From Accumulibacter sp. (GTDB lineage Bacteria > Pseudomonadota > Gammaproteobacteria > Burkholderiales > Rhodocyclaceae), in contig NZ_JAZKUG010000001.1 in the NCBI RefSeq assembly GCF_036625195.1, positions 3,596,001 to 3,660,000 on the forward strand: a stretch of DNA of 64,000 bases, read 5' to 3'. Position 1 is the first letter of the stretch. Each line of letters opens with the position of its first letter. The notes below the pieces were generated by a model, which saw nothing but the letters and a program-made list of their open reading frames with translations, was not told the DNA's origin and did not search any database. Below, in pieces: positions 34,561-45,665 of the stretch. The translations under genes were made by a program, and so were the position numbers.

Positions 34561-37500
34561 TCAGGTAACGACGAAGTCGAGGTTGCTCAACGCAAGGCCG
34601 GCGGCGAGGGTGGCGATCTGCACCGGAGCGGCACCGGCACTGCCGTTCGCGTCGTAGTAGAGAGCGCCGGAGCTGCTGTCGTAGATCAGATAGTCGTCGG
34701 CGTCGGCGTCGGCGGCAGCGGTGATGCCGGCGCCGGAGCGGAACGAGCCGGCGGCGAGGGCGCCGGGGGTGGCGAGCCAGCTGAAGACGGCGTTTTCGAG
34801 TTCGATGGTGTCGTCAAGGACGCTGAAGTCGGCGATCGTGTCGCGGTTGCTGGCGGCATCCGGCAGGGTGTCGAAGCGGAAGAGGTCGGCGCCGCTGCCG
34901 CCGACGAGGCTGTCGTTGCCGAGACCGCCAGCGAGGAGGTCATTGCCGGCACCACCGCCGAGGGTGTCGTTGCCGTTGCCGCCTTCGAGCCGGTTGGCGC
35001 TGCCGTCGCCGGTCAGGGTATCGGCGTAGGTCGAACCGCTGAGGTTCTCGATGCTGATCAGCGTGTCGCTGCCCGAACCGCCGGTCGCCTGCGCCCCGGC
35101 GATGGCGAGACTGAGGGTGACGCCGCTGCTGGTGCCGTAGAGGTAGCTGACGGTATCGGTGCCGCCGGCGCCGTCGAGGACGTTGCTGCCGGTTCCCGCC
35201 TCGATGATGTTGGCGAGGCCGTTGCCGGCGAGGTTCGCGGCGGCGGCGGTGAGAATGCGGCCGTTCTCGACATTCGCGCCGAGGGTGTGTGCGGCGAGAT
35301 AGCTGAAGACCTGGTCGGTGCCGCCGCTGGCCGGGTTGGCGCTGGTCTCGCTGACGCTGTCGCCCACATTGTCGAGGTAGTAGGCGTCGTTGCCGTCGCC
35401 GCCGAGCAGGCTGTCGGCGCCGGTGCCGCCCCACAGCGTGTCGTTGCCGTCGCCGCCGTCCAGGGTGTCGTTGCCGGCGCCGCCGTCGAGGAAATCGTTG
35501 CCCTGCGCGCCGGCAAGGCGGTTGCCGTTGCCGTCGCCGCGCAGCAGGTCGTTGTAGGTCGAGCCCGTGAGGTTCTCGATGCTGGTCAGCGTGTCGCTGC
35601 CGGAGCCGCCGGTCGCCTGCGCGCCGGCGAGGGCGAGGCTGACGCTGACGCCGCTGCTGGCGCCGTAGAGGTAGCTGACGGTATCGCTGCCGGCGGAGCC
35701 GTCGAGAACGTTGTTGCCGGCTCCCGCCTCGATGATGTTGGCGAGGCCGTTGCCGGCGAGGTTCGCGGCGGCGGCGGTGAGGATGCGGCCGTTCTCGACG
35801 TTCGCGCCGAGGGTATGCGCGGCGAGATAGCTGAAGACCTGGTCGATGCCGCCGCTGGCCGGGTTGGCGTTGGTCTCGCTGACGCTGTCGCCGACGTTGT
35901 CGAGGTAGTAGGCGTCGTTGCCGTCGCCGCCGAGCAGGCTGTCGGCGCCGGTGCCGCCCCACAGCGTGTCGTTGCCGGCGCCACCGTCCAGTGTGTCGTT
36001 GCCGGCGGCGCTGTCGAGGAAATCGTTGCCCTGTGCGCCGGCAAGGCGGTTGGCGTTGCCGTCGCCGCGCAGCAGGTCGGCGTAGGTCGAGCCGCTGAGG
36101 TTCTCGATTCCCGCCAGGGTATCGCTGCCGGAGCCGCCGGTCGCTTGTGCGCCGGCGATGGCGAGGCTGACGCTGACGCCGCTGCTGGCGCCGTAGAGGT
36201 AGCTGACGGTATCGATGCCGGCGGCGCCGTCGAGGAGGTTGTTGCCGCTGCCGGCCTCGAGGAGGTTGTCGAGGCCGTTGCCGCTGAGGCTGGCGGCTCC
36301 GGGAGCGAGGATCCGCCCGTTCTCGACGTTCGCGCCGAGGGTGTGTGCGGCGAGATAGCTGAAGACCTGGTCGCTGCCGCCGCTGGCCGGGTTGGCGTTG
36401 GTCTCGCTGACGCTGTCGCCCACGTTGTCGAGGTAGTAGGCGTCGTTGCCGTCGCCGCCGATCAGGCTGTCGGCGCCGGTGCCGCCCCACAGCGTGTCGT
36501 TGCCGGCGCCACCGTCGAGGGTATCGTTGCCGGTGCCGCCGTCGAGGAAGTCATTGCCCTGCGCACCGGCGAGGACGTTGCCGTTGCCGTCGCCGCGCAA
36601 CAGGTCGGCATAGGTCGAGCCGCCAAGGTTCTCGATTCCCACCAGGGTATCGCTGCCGGAGCCGCCGGTCGCCTGTGCTCCGGCGACGGCGAGGCTGACG
36701 GTGATGCCGCTGCTGGCGCCGTAGAGGTAGCTGGCGGTATCGATGCCGGCGCCGCCTTTCAAGGTGTCGCCGCCTTCGGCTCCGTCGAGGGTATCGTTGC
36801 CGTCGCCCCCATCGAGGACGTTGGCCGCCGAATTGCCGATGAGCCGGTCGCCGCCGGAACCACCGATGGCGTTCTCGATGATGACGCCGAAGGCGATCGC
36901 CAGGTTGTCGGTCCCGTCGTAGGTGGCCACGGGTCCCGATGCGCCGGTTGGCAGTGGGTCGGACTCGATGGCGATGCTCGAGAAATGGCCGGCGCGCAGG
37001 TCGAGCGTGCAGGCGCGCGAGAAATTGGCCACCGACACGGTGTCGATCCCGCCCGCGTCCCAGATCGTCATGAAGAAGGGCGACTCGGGGTCGAAGCCAT
37101 AGAGGTCGTCGCCGGTGCGGTACGCCGTATTCGCGCCGTAGAGATACTGGATGGCGGCGATGTCGTAGAGCATCGGCGTTTGCGGCGTGACGGTGAAGTA
37201 GGTCCAGGAATAGGACCCGCCACCATGATCGACGACATCGCGAAACAGACCGTGGGGATGGCTTTCGTAGGCCATCAGCGTGTACTGCTCGTTGTCCAGG
37301 CTCGCCGGCAGGACCGGCTGGTCGTCGAAAGGGTGCTTGAGACCGAGGCTATGGCCGATCTCGTGCAGCAGCGACGAAAAATCATTCGTGCCGGGCGACC
37401 ACTCCGTGGTGGCTTGAGACCCATTGATCCAGATGTCACCGCCAGCCGGCCAGTAATCGTTCGGATACAGCGACCACCCCCAGTAGGGCGCGATGGCGGG

Positions 37501-37848
37501 ATCTGCCGTGTGCGCGAGACGGATGTCGCCGACTACCGTCGCGGTCTCGCTGACTTCGACGAGGCCCAGGTTGGCGAGGTTCGCCCACGCCTGCATCGCC
37601 AGGCGTGTCGCAGCCTGGTTCGCCGGACTGAGGGCCGAGGCAGTGGCGGGTTCATTCTGCGGCGATCCGTAGGCCGCCGGCGCTGCCCAGACGGCGGTCC
37701 CGCTGGCGCCAGGGAAGCTGTACCCGACCGTCGCACCAACGCCTGCGCCGGCGTTCCCCCATTTCATCCCGCCGAGCAGCGCATCGATCAGGATGTCGCC
37801 CGAGTCGGCAACCGCGCTGGCGGGCATGGTGGACGTCGGACTGGTCAC
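34561..37848 (-). CDS. Serralysin-like (M10) zinc metalloprotease with RTX repeats, type I secreted
   Basis: 1095 residues from GTG 37848 (AAGAGA upstream; ATG 37827 is an alternative). The catalytic domain (about 15-250) has the zinc motif HEIGHSLGLKHP (His162, His166, His172, with Glu163) and the Met-turn YTLMAY (Met192). The serralysin C-terminal domain begins near residue 250 (IWDAGGIDTVSVANFS). Residues ~336-983 are RTX, including three 176-residue units almost identical to those of the neighbouring giant RTX protein. The secretion tail ends NLDFVVT, as in the neighbour. The family degrades extracellular proteins after calcium-driven folding. At twice the usual ~480 residues it is unusually long, through the added RTX units. 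No inhibitor gene is seen. Confidence 0.9.
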   Translation of the reverse strand: MTSPTSTMPASAVADSGDILIDALLGGMKWGNAGAGVGATVGYSFPGASGTAVWAAPAAYGSPQNEPATASALSPANQAATRLAMQAWANLANLGLVEVSETATVVGDIRLAHTADPAIAPYWGWSLYPNDYWPAGGDIWINGSQATTEWSPGTNDFSSLLHEIGHSLGLKHPFDDQPVLPASLDNEQYTLMAYESHPHGLFRDVVDHGGGSYSWTYFTVTPQTPMLYDIAAIQYLYGANTAYRTGDDLYGFDPESPFFMTIWDAGGIDTVSVANFSRACTLDLRAGHFSSIAIESDPLPTGASGPVATYDGTDNLAIAFGVIIENAIGGSGGDRLIGNSAANVLDGGDGNDTLDGAEGGDTLKGGAGIDTASYLYGASSGITVSLAVAGAQATGGSGSDTLVGIENLGGSTYADLLRGDGNGNVLAGAQGNDFLDGGTGNDTLDGGAGNDTLWGGTGADSLIGGDGNDAYYLDNVGDSVSETNANPASGGSDQVFSYLAAHTLGANVENGRILAPGAASLSGNGLDNLLEAGSGNNLLDGAAGIDTVSYLYGASSGVSVSLAIAGAQATGGSGSDTLAGIENLSGSTYADLLRGDGNANRLAGAQGNDFLDSAAGNDTLDGGAGNDTLWGGTGADSLLGGDGNDAYYLDNVGDSVSETNANPASGGIDQVFSYLAAHTLGANVENGRILTAAAANLAGNGLANIIEAGAGNNVLDGSAGSDTVSYLYGASSGVSVSLALAGAQATGGSGSDTLTSIENLTGSTYNDLLRGDGNGNRLAGAQGNDFLDGGAGNDTLDGGDGNDTLWGGTGADSLLGGDGNDAYYLDNVGDSVSETSANPASGGTDQVFSYLAAHTLGANVENGRILTAAAANLAGNGLANIIEAGTGSNVLDGAGGTDTVSYLYGTSSGVTLSLAIAGAQATGGSGSDTLISIENLSGSTYADTLTGDGSANRLEGGNGNDTLGGGAGNDLLAGGLGNDSLVGGSGADLFRFDTLPDAASNRDTIADFSVLDDTIELENAVFSWLATPGALAAGSFRSGAGITAAADADADDYLIYDSSSGALYYDANGSAGAAPVQIATLAAGLALSNLDFVVT
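34900..36840 (-). repeat. RTX array with three 528-bp units shared with the neighbouring gene
   Basis: YYLDNVGDSVSET codons recur near 35380, 35908 and 36436 (528-bp steps). A stretch of more than 120 bp at 36387-36512 differs from 28612-28737 by only a couple of bases as read by eye. Confidence 0.85.
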
Positions 37849-37993
37849 TCGCGGAGTCTCTTTGCGGCCGGCGGCGGGCTGCCGCTACCCGGTCGTCGTG
37901 CCACGACGCCAGGCGGCCGCAGGGACGGTGCGCGCCCGCCGGCGGCGACCCTGGCCGGCGGCGAGAGCGGTGGCACCCGTGAGGCTCGACGCC

Positions 37994-38827
37994 TCAGCCG
38001 ATGACGTGGTAACCACCGTCGATGTGCATGGTTTCGCCGGTGATCAGCCGTGCATAGTCGGAGGCGAGGAAAGCGGTTGCCAGTCCGACATCCTCGATGC
38101 TGACGAGCATCCGACTCGGGGCGCGCGTCGCGGCGATCTCCATCAGTTCGTCGAAACGGTCGATGCCGCTGGCGGCGCGAGTCCTGATCGGTCCCGGCGA
38201 GATCGGGTGCACGCGGATGCCCTTCGGTCCCAGTTCGGCGGCGAGGTAGCGGGCTGATGCTTCGAGCGCTGCCTTCACCGGACCCATCAGGTTGTAGCGA
38301 TCGACCACCTTTTCGGCGCCGTAGTAGCTCATCGTGAACAATGCGCCGCCGTCCTTCATCAGCGGTTCGGCGAGCTTCGCCATGCGGATGAACGAGTGGC
38401 AGGAGATGTCCATCGCCATCAGGAAGCCGTCACGCGAACAATCGGTGACGCGGCCGTGCAGATCCTCGCGCGGTGCGAAGGCGATCGAGTGCAGGCCGAT
38501 GTCGAGCTGGCCCCAGGTCTTCTCGATGGCTTCGAAAACCGCCTCGAGCTGTCCGGGGATGCGGACGTCGCAGGGGAGATAGAGCGCCGGGTCCACGCCG
38601 AGGTGGTCGGCGAGTGCCTGCGTGTACTGCTTGCTCTTTTCGTTGACGTAGGTCATTGCGACGCTCGCGCCCATCGCACGGAACGCGAGCGCGCAGCCAT
38701 AGGCGATCGACTGGTCGTTGGCGATGCCGATCACCAGAGCCTTCTTGCCCTCGAGCGCGCCGCCGGGGCCCTTCACCTTCTCGGCGAGGTCACGAAAGAA
38801 CTCTTCTGTCGGGTTCAACTGGGTCAT
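37994..38827 (-). CDS. fabI: Enoyl-[acyl-carrier-protein] reductase (NADH), FabI type
   Basis: 277 residues from ATG 38827. It reduces enoyl-ACP in the last step of fatty-acid elongation. The SDR fold shows GIANDQSIAYGCA for the cofactor loop, HSIAFAPREDLHG, and the FabI-specific Tyr-x6-Lys (Tyr178, Lys185) in YNLMGPVK, followed by ISPGPIRTRAASGI. An extra ~25-residue N-terminal segment (TEEFFRDLAEKVKGPGG) precedes the fold. A TACAAT -10-like element lies on the minus strand at about 38976-38981. It precedes the serralysin-like gene by 145 bp on the same strand, with no sign of functional linkage. Confidence 0.93.
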   Translation of the reverse strand: MTQLNPTEEFFRDLAEKVKGPGGALEGKKALVIGIANDQSIAYGCALAFRAMGASVAMTYVNEKSKQYTQALADHLGVDPALYLPCDVRIPGQLEAVFEAIEKTWGQLDIGLHSIAFAPREDLHGRVTDCSRDGFLMAMDISCHSFIRMAKLAEPLMKDGGALFTMSYYGAEKVVDRYNLMGPVKAALEASARYLAAELGPKGIRVHPISPGPIRTRAASGIDRFDELMEIAATRAPSRMLVSIEDVGLATAFLASDYARLITGETMHIDGGYHVIG

Positions 38828-39126
38828 GGTCTGTTGTCCGCGGTGGATGTTGGGTTGCGATACCGGCACGTTGTGCGGCATTCCTGGAGCTTGCCTGCGG
38901 CCGCCGCGCTGGTGCCACCGGGGGCGGCTCTGGCTTCTGCACCGCTCGGGATACCCTCTGTACCGTGCAAGCATTGTAGCGCAAGCGCCGACGTTCCAGT
39001 CGCGGCGCCGCTGTTGCATGAGGACCGGCTCGCGGGTAGAGTGTATGGACGGTTTCTGTGTTGGGTTGGCGGCGGCGTTTCCGCCGCTGCCGACGGTATC
39101 CGCAACGAACTCGAGGAATCATCGCG

Positions 39127-39408
39127 ATGAACGGAAAACGGGCAGTCGTACAGACGATGGCGTGCGCACTGCTGTTGGCAGGTTGCGCCGGCATGAGCAC
39201 GACCGAGCAGCGCACCCTGAGCGGGGCGGCGATCGGCACCGGCGTTGGTGCTGCGGTGGGTGCGGTCACCGGTGACTGGGGTTGGGCTGCGGGTGGCGCG
39301 GCGATCGGCGCTGCCGGCGGCTACCTCTACGACCAGCAGAAGCAGAAGGAGCAACGCGCTTACCAGCAGGGGGTGCAGGCGGGCAAGTCGCAGCCGCAGA
39401 AGAAGTAA
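39127..39408 (+). CDS. Glycine-zipper outer-membrane lipoprotein
   Basis: 93 residues from ATG 39127, preceded by GAGGAATC. The lipobox LLLAGC places the acylated cysteine at residue 20. Alternating glycine-rich helices (GAAIGTGVGAAVGAVTGDWG and GGAAIGAAGGYLYDQQ) form a glycine-zipper domain like those of YMGG/SlyB-type lipoproteins. A Gln/Lys-rich C-terminal tail follows. Probably a small envelope-stress or outer-membrane integrity lipoprotein; the exact role is unknown. Confidence 0.85.
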   Translation: MNGKRAVVQTMACALLLAGCAGMSTTEQRTLSGAAIGTGVGAAVGAVTGDWGWAAGGAAIGAAGGYLYDQQKQKEQRAYQQGVQAGKSQPQKK

Positions 39409-39504
39409 GCAGGCGACGAAGACCCCCGCCGGCGCTTGCTGCCGGCTGGTGACAGCCTTCGCCGCTGGCATGCGGGCAGGCTCCAGGCTTTGGTGGAGGC
39501 GGAA

Positions 39505-40533
39505 ATGGGAATTCTCAACTGGTTCAGGAGCCGGACGGCGCAGTTTGACGCGGAACGGGTGTCAGACGAAACGGTGCGTTGGGCGGTGGACAAGGCGATC
39601 GAACTCACCAACCCGCGCCTGAAGCTGCTGCCCGATCACCACAAGCGCCTGGCGCCGGCAGTCGAGGCGATGATCGCCTTCCTGCGCACCCAGATCCCGG
39701 CACTGCCGGCGGCGCGACCACTCTCGCAGTCGGCATGGTCTGCCGATCCCGTGTTGCGCGCGTTGTTCGTCTCCCCGGCGGATGTGGCGCGGGTCCTTGC
39801 CCGTGCCGACGATGTGCGCGCGCTCTTCGAGCGCTTTGCCGAAGTCGACGCGGCGTACCTCGTTCTCGGCATGGCTTTCGCCGAGCAGAGGGTGTTCGGC
39901 ATGGCGCTGCGCGGCGACATTGTGCAGCGCGACGTCGCGCAGACGAGCGTCAGCTTCAGCGATCACCGGACGCGCATCTGCGAGCGGGACGAAAGCTTGC
40001 TGCGCCGAGCCATCGGCGTCCAGTTGTTCGAGTACCTGGTCGGTCGCGCCCTGGCCGAGATCGGCGACGAGCGCAGCGAGCGGCTGGAACTGCAAGGCAG
40101 CCGCTCGCTGCTGCGGGCCCGCCTGCGCCTGCTGCAGCAACACGGACCCGGCCTCGGATCGATGTTCGGCGAGGGGCCGGCGGCGCCGGCAGAGCAGGCG
40201 CGCCTGGAATCGGAATTGCTGGCGAACGAGCAGCAACTGCAGGCGCTCGGCGGCGGGGAGACGATCCTGGAGAGCGAACTCGAATGCTTGCAGAGGGTTC
40301 TGTCGCGACCGCAGGATTGTCTGGCGATCGAGCCGAAACGGCTATGGCTCAGCCCGATGAATGTCGTCGTCGGGCAGAGCGGCGACGAGGCTGCGGTAGA
40401 AGTCGATTTCGCCGTTGCCACCCTGCGCGGAACGCCGCCGATCCGCCGCGCGTTCATCATCGCCCGGGTTGCACGCAGCGACCTGCCGGCAGCGCAGCAG
40501 ATCAATCTTGCCGATGCCGCGCGCTATCTTTGA
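39505..40533 (+). CDS. Cytoplasmic protein of unknown function (342 residues)
   Basis: Start ATG 39505, preceded by GGTGGAGGCGG. The protein has no signal peptide or membrane helix. The N-terminal half is helical (MGILNWFRSRTAQFDAERVSDE); a long Arg/Leu/Gln-rich helix with coiled-coil character spans about residues 185-275, and the C-terminal part looks alpha/beta (LWLSPMNVVVGQ, VEVDFAVATLRG). Codon use is like that of its neighbours. I do not recognise a family. It is alone between the lipoprotein gene and the lepA leader. Confidence 0.8.
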   Translation: MGILNWFRSRTAQFDAERVSDETVRWAVDKAIELTNPRLKLLPDHHKRLAPAVEAMIAFLRTQIPALPAARPLSQSAWSADPVLRALFVSPADVARVLARADDVRALFERFAEVDAAYLVLGMAFAEQRVFGMALRGDIVQRDVAQTSVSFSDHRTRICERDESLLRRAIGVQLFEYLVGRALAEIGDERSERLELQGSRSLLRARLRLLQQHGPGLGSMFGEGPAAPAEQARLESELLANEQQLQALGGGETILESELECLQRVLSRPQDCLAIEPKRLWLSPMNVVVGQSGDEAAVEVDFAVATLRGTPPIRRAFIIARVARSDLPAAQQINLADAARYL

Positions 40534-40966
40534 CGAGGCGCGTGGTTGATTGCGCGCAACGCCTGCCGGTTCTGCCCGAACGCTGCCGGTGCTGACCCGG
40601 TTGCCGACTGGCGGCGGCACCACGGTACCACCGCAGCGGTACGGCGTGCCGCGCAGACGGGCGACTTCAAGGTATAATCCGCGGCCACCCGGCAGCCGGC
40701 TCGCTGCCGGAGCCGGCTTGCCGCTGTTCGCCGGCCTCATGCCGCCGCCGGCCGCTGCCGCAACGAGCCACTGCCAGTATGCCTGGCGGGTGTCAGGTTG
40801 GATGCCGCGAGTTTCCGAAGGCCATCGCCGGTCGCTTTGCGGGAGCGGGTGCCGCCGTCGTGGCGGGGGGCAGCGTGCCATGCGTGCAGGAAACCGGCAG
40901 CAAGGTCTGCAGGGCAGGGAACGGAAAATCTAACGAGGTCGTTCGGGATCGCTTGATGCAAGCCTA
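40534..40966 (+). promoter_or_regulatory. lepA leader region
   Basis: TATAAT at 40673-40678 is a full-consensus -10 element but lacks a recognisable -35 box at the right spacing. Downstream, AGCCGGCT words at about 40694-40718 form a GC-rich hairpin. An open frame at 40550-40933 is Arg/Gly-rich with no coding character. Where transcription starts and why the leader is ~290 nt long cannot be told from sequence. Confidence 0.4.
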
Positions 40967-42763
<1,797 letters not shown>

Positions 42764-42775
42764 AGGAGTGGGCGA

Positions 42776-43564
42776 GTGAATTTTGCGTTGATCCTGTTGA
42801 TCCTGCTGCTGCTCACCGGCGCCGTCTGGCTGCTCGATACCCTGGTTCTGCGCAAGCGACGTCCGGCCGACGCCAAGGATCCGTGGTGGGTCGAGTATGG
42901 GGCGAGCTTTTTCCCGGTGATCCTGGTCGTCTTCGTTCTGCGTTCCTTCATCGTCGAACCGTTCAAGATTCCCTCGGGTTCGATGATTCCGACCCTGCAG
43001 GTCGGCGATTTCATCCTGGTCAACAAGTACACCTATGGCATCCGCCTGCCGGTGGCGAACCGGAAGATCATCGACATCAACAGCCCGCAGCGTGGCGACG
43101 TGATGGTCTTCCGCTATCCGGAGGATCCCTCGCTCGACTACATCAAGCGCGTCGTCGGGCTGCCGGGCGACACCGTTGCCTACCAGAACAAGCGGCTGAC
43201 GGTCAACGGACAGGCGGTGGCGACGCAGCGCGTCGACGACTACCTGCACGCCGAGCGGCTGTATTACTCGCGCCAGTTCGTCGAGAAGATCGACGCCGCC
43301 GAGTACCGCACACTGAACGACGTGGATGCGCCACCTTACATTCCAGGGCCTTCTCCGTTTCCCAACCGCGAGGATTGTTCCTACAATAGTGCCGGTGTCG
43401 TCTGCAAGGTGCCGCCAGGACACTATTTCGTCATGGGCGACAACCGCGACAACAGCAAGGACAGCCGCTTCTGGGGCTTCGTGCCGGAGCAGAACATCGT
43501 CGGCAAGGCTTTCTTCATCTGGTTGAACTTCAGCGACCTGTCGCGGATTGGCTCGTTCAAGTAA
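42776..43564 (+). CDS. lepB: Signal peptidase I
   Basis: 262 residues from GTG 42776. An inner-membrane serine protease that removes Sec and Tat signal peptides. Two N-terminal membrane segments (about 2-21 and 45-60) precede the catalytic Ser69 in PSGSMIPTL and the general base Lys124 in DYIKRVVGLPGD. The box MGDNRDNSKDSR is also present. It is 12 bp downstream of lepA, the classic pairing. Confidence 0.96.
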   Translation: MNFALILLILLLLTGAVWLLDTLVLRKRRPADAKDPWWVEYGASFFPVILVVFVLRSFIVEPFKIPSGSMIPTLQVGDFILVNKYTYGIRLPVANRKIIDINSPQRGDVMVFRYPEDPSLDYIKRVVGLPGDTVAYQNKRLTVNGQAVATQRVDDYLHAERLYYSRQFVEKIDAAEYRTLNDVDAPPYIPGPSPFPNREDCSYNSAGVVCKVPPGHYFVMGDNRDNSKDSRFWGFVPEQNIVGKAFFIWLNFSDLSRIGSFK

Positions 43565-43576
43565 GGAGCTCGGTTG

Positions 43577-43948
43577 ATGAATCTGAATCGTCAGCGCGGT
43601 CTGGCGCTCTCGGCCCTGATTCTCTGGGGCGTGGTGATCTCGCTCGTCGCCATCGTCGGCATCCGCGTCCTGCCCGAAGTCATCGACTACTTCAAGATCA
43701 AGAGGATCGTGCGGGCGGTCGCTTCCGAGTCTTCGGGCAAGACCGTGCCCGAGGTTCGCCAGGCTTTCAGCAAGTACGCCGAGGTCGAGCACATCAAGAC
43801 GATCGGGCCGGCGGATCTCGACATCTTCAAGGAAGACAATCAGGTGGTGATCGCTTTCGCCTACAACCGGCGCGTCCATCTCGCCGGCAACGTCAGCCTG
43901 CTGCTCGAGTTCCGCAACTCGACCTCGGGCCGCGGTTACGGCCCATGA
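43577..43948 (+). CDS. DUF4845 membrane-anchored protein
   Basis: 123 residues from ATG 43577, with AAGGAG upstream; an in-frame TTG immediately precedes it. One N-terminal membrane helix (about 10-32) is followed by a small soluble domain (YFKIKRIVRAVASES, then KTIGPADLDIF). DUF4845 proteins occupy this slot between lepB and rnc in betaproteobacteria; their function is unknown. Its stop overlaps the rnc start (ATGA). Confidence 0.88.
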   Translation: MNLNRQRGLALSALILWGVVISLVAIVGIRVLPEVIDYFKIKRIVRAVASESSGKTVPEVRQAFSKYAEVEHIKTIGPADLDIFKEDNQVVIAFAYNRRVHLAGNVSLLLEFRNSTSGRGYGP

Positions 43949-44625
43949 CCGTCGCCCGGCTGCAGCGGGCACTCGGCTACGTGTTCAGGGATCAGGCGCT
44001 GCTGCAGACCGCGCTGACCCATCGCAGCTACTGTTCACCACACAACGAACGGCTCGAGTTCCTGGGTGACGCGATTCTCAATGCCGTGATTGCCCGCAGC
44101 CTGTTCGACCGCTTTCCGGATTTGCCCGAAGGCGATCTGTCGCGCCTTCGTGCCAGCCTGGTGCGCCAGGACAGCCTGCACCAACAGGCTGTGTCGCTGT
44201 CGCTCGGCGATTGCCTGCGCCTCGGTGAAGGGGAGCAGAAGAGCGGCGGGCAGCAGCGGCCGTCGATTCTCGCCGATGCTCTCGAGGCGCTGTTCGGCGC
44301 GCTCTGGCTCGACGCCGGCTTCGACGCGGCGAGCGCGCTCATTGTCCGCCGCTATGCACCTCTGCTCAGCCGGTTGACGCCCGGGCAGGGAGGCAAGGAC
44401 GCCAAGACGCGCCTGCAGGAACACCTGCAGGGGATCAGGCTGGCCCTGCCGCAGTACCGACTGGCCGGGACCGAAGGCGAGGCACACGCACAGCAGTTTC
44501 GCGTCGGCTGTGTCATCGACAGCCTCGGCATCCACACCGAGGGTCGCGGCAGCAGCCGCCGGGCCGCCGAGCAGATGGCCGCCGAGCGGGCGCTGGCGGC
44601 GTTGGCCGTGGTGGACAAACGATGA
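43945..44625 (+). CDS. rnc: Ribonuclease III
   Basis: 226 residues. It cleaves double-stranded RNA in rRNA maturation and mRNA decay. The nuclease domain has the signature NERLEFLGDAILNAV and the second acidic cluster DALEALFGALWLDAG. A double-stranded RNA-binding domain occupies about 155-222 (KTRLQEHLQ...SSRRAAEQMAAERAL). It overlaps both neighbours by 4 bp, indicating coupled translation. Confidence 0.97.
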   Translation: MTVARLQRALGYVFRDQALLQTALTHRSYCSPHNERLEFLGDAILNAVIARSLFDRFPDLPEGDLSRLRASLVRQDSLHQQAVSLSLGDCLRLGEGEQKSGGQQRPSILADALEALFGALWLDAGFDAASALIVRRYAPLLSRLTPGQGGKDAKTRLQEHLQGIRLALPQYRLAGTEGEAHAQQFRVGCVIDSLGIHTEGRGSSRRAAEQMAAERALAALAVVDKR

Positions 44626-45506
44626 GCGAGCGCTGCTCGGGGCAGATCGCCATCGTCGGTCGGCCGAACGTCGGCAAGTCCACGCTGCTCAATGCACTCG
44701 TTGGCGAAAAGCTGAGCATCGTTTCGCGCCGCGCGCAGACGACGCGGCACCGCATCGTCGGCGTGCTCACCCGGGCCGATGCGCAGTACGTCTTCGTCGA
44801 CACGCCGGGCTTCCAGACGCGTCATGGCAACGCCCTCAATCGCGCGATGAACCGGGGCGTGCGGCAGGCGCTGGCCGAGGTCGACGTCGTCTTCCTGGTC
44901 GTCGAGGCCGGCCGTTTCGACGCGCGCGATCGTCAGGTCCGCCAACTGGTGACGGCCGACCGGCCGCTGGTCATCGTCGTCAGCAAGATCGACCAGCTGC
45001 CCGACCGGAGCCAGCTGTTGCCATTCCTCGCTCGCCTGGCGGGCGAAGGAGAGTTCGCGGCGATCGTTCCGGTCAGCGCGACGCGCGGCGACCAGCTCGA
45101 CCTGCTGCTGGCCGAGGCGCGCAAGCATCTGCCGCACGCCGGCCTGCTGTTTGCCGAGGACGAGCTCACGGATCGCAGCGAGCGCTTCCTGGCAGCCGAG
45201 TACATTCGCGAGAAGGTGTTTCGCCTGATCGGTGACGAGCTGCCGTACGCCGCCGCGGTGGAGATCGAGCGCTTCGTCGTCGATGGTGGCCTGCGTCGCA
45301 TCAGTGCGGCGATCCTCGTCGATCGCGAGGGACACAAACCGATCGTCGTCGGCAAGGGCGGCGAGGTCGTCAAGCGCATCGCCACGGAAGCGCGACAGGA
45401 CATGGAGCGGCTGTTCGGCGGGCCGGTCTTTCTCGAGGTCTTCGTCAAGCTGAAGTCGGGCTGGGCCGACGATGAGCGCATGTTGAGGGCACTTGGCTAC
45501 GATTGA
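44622..45506 (+). CDS. era: GTPase Era, 16S rRNA/30S maturation factor
   Basis: 294 residues. The GTPase domain shows GRPNVGKST, the switch SRRAQTTRHRIVG, DTPGF and SKID. The C-terminal KH domain contains VGKGGEVVKRIATEAR, which binds the 3' end of 16S rRNA. It overlaps rnc, with which it is co-expressed in many bacteria. It is followed by a 159-bp gap and a small hairpin (AGTCGC...GCGACT at 45513-45528). Confidence 0.97.
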   Translation: MSERCSGQIAIVGRPNVGKSTLLNALVGEKLSIVSRRAQTTRHRIVGVLTRADAQYVFVDTPGFQTRHGNALNRAMNRGVRQALAEVDVVFLVVEAGRFDARDRQVRQLVTADRPLVIVVSKIDQLPDRSQLLPFLARLAGEGEFAAIVPVSATRGDQLDLLLAEARKHLPHAGLLFAEDELTDRSERFLAAEYIREKVFRLIGDELPYAAAVEIERFVVDGGLRRISAAILVDREGHKPIVVGKGGEVVKRIATEARQDMERLFGGPVFLEVFVKLKSGWADDERMLRALGYD

Positions 45507-45665
45507 TCGGCAAGTCGCGCAGGCGACTGACGAATCTCCCCTCCCCATCGCAGAGCAGGGGTCGGCGGCGGGGGAAGCGGTCAGGGCTTTCATGATCGCC
45601 ACTGCCGGGAACGGTCCTGGCCGTCGGTCGGCAGGGCGAGCGGTGGCTGGCGGGCGAGTCGGCGG

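Noticed and set aside
34378..38004. Open frame of 1208 codons on the plus strand
   Set aside because: Same situation opposite the serralysin-like gene, whose zinc motif and Met-turn fix the true strand.
40550..40933. 127-codon frame before lepA
   Set aside because: Arg/Gly/Pro-rich with no ribosome-binding site or family resemblance; it overlaps the TATAAT element and the leader hairpin.
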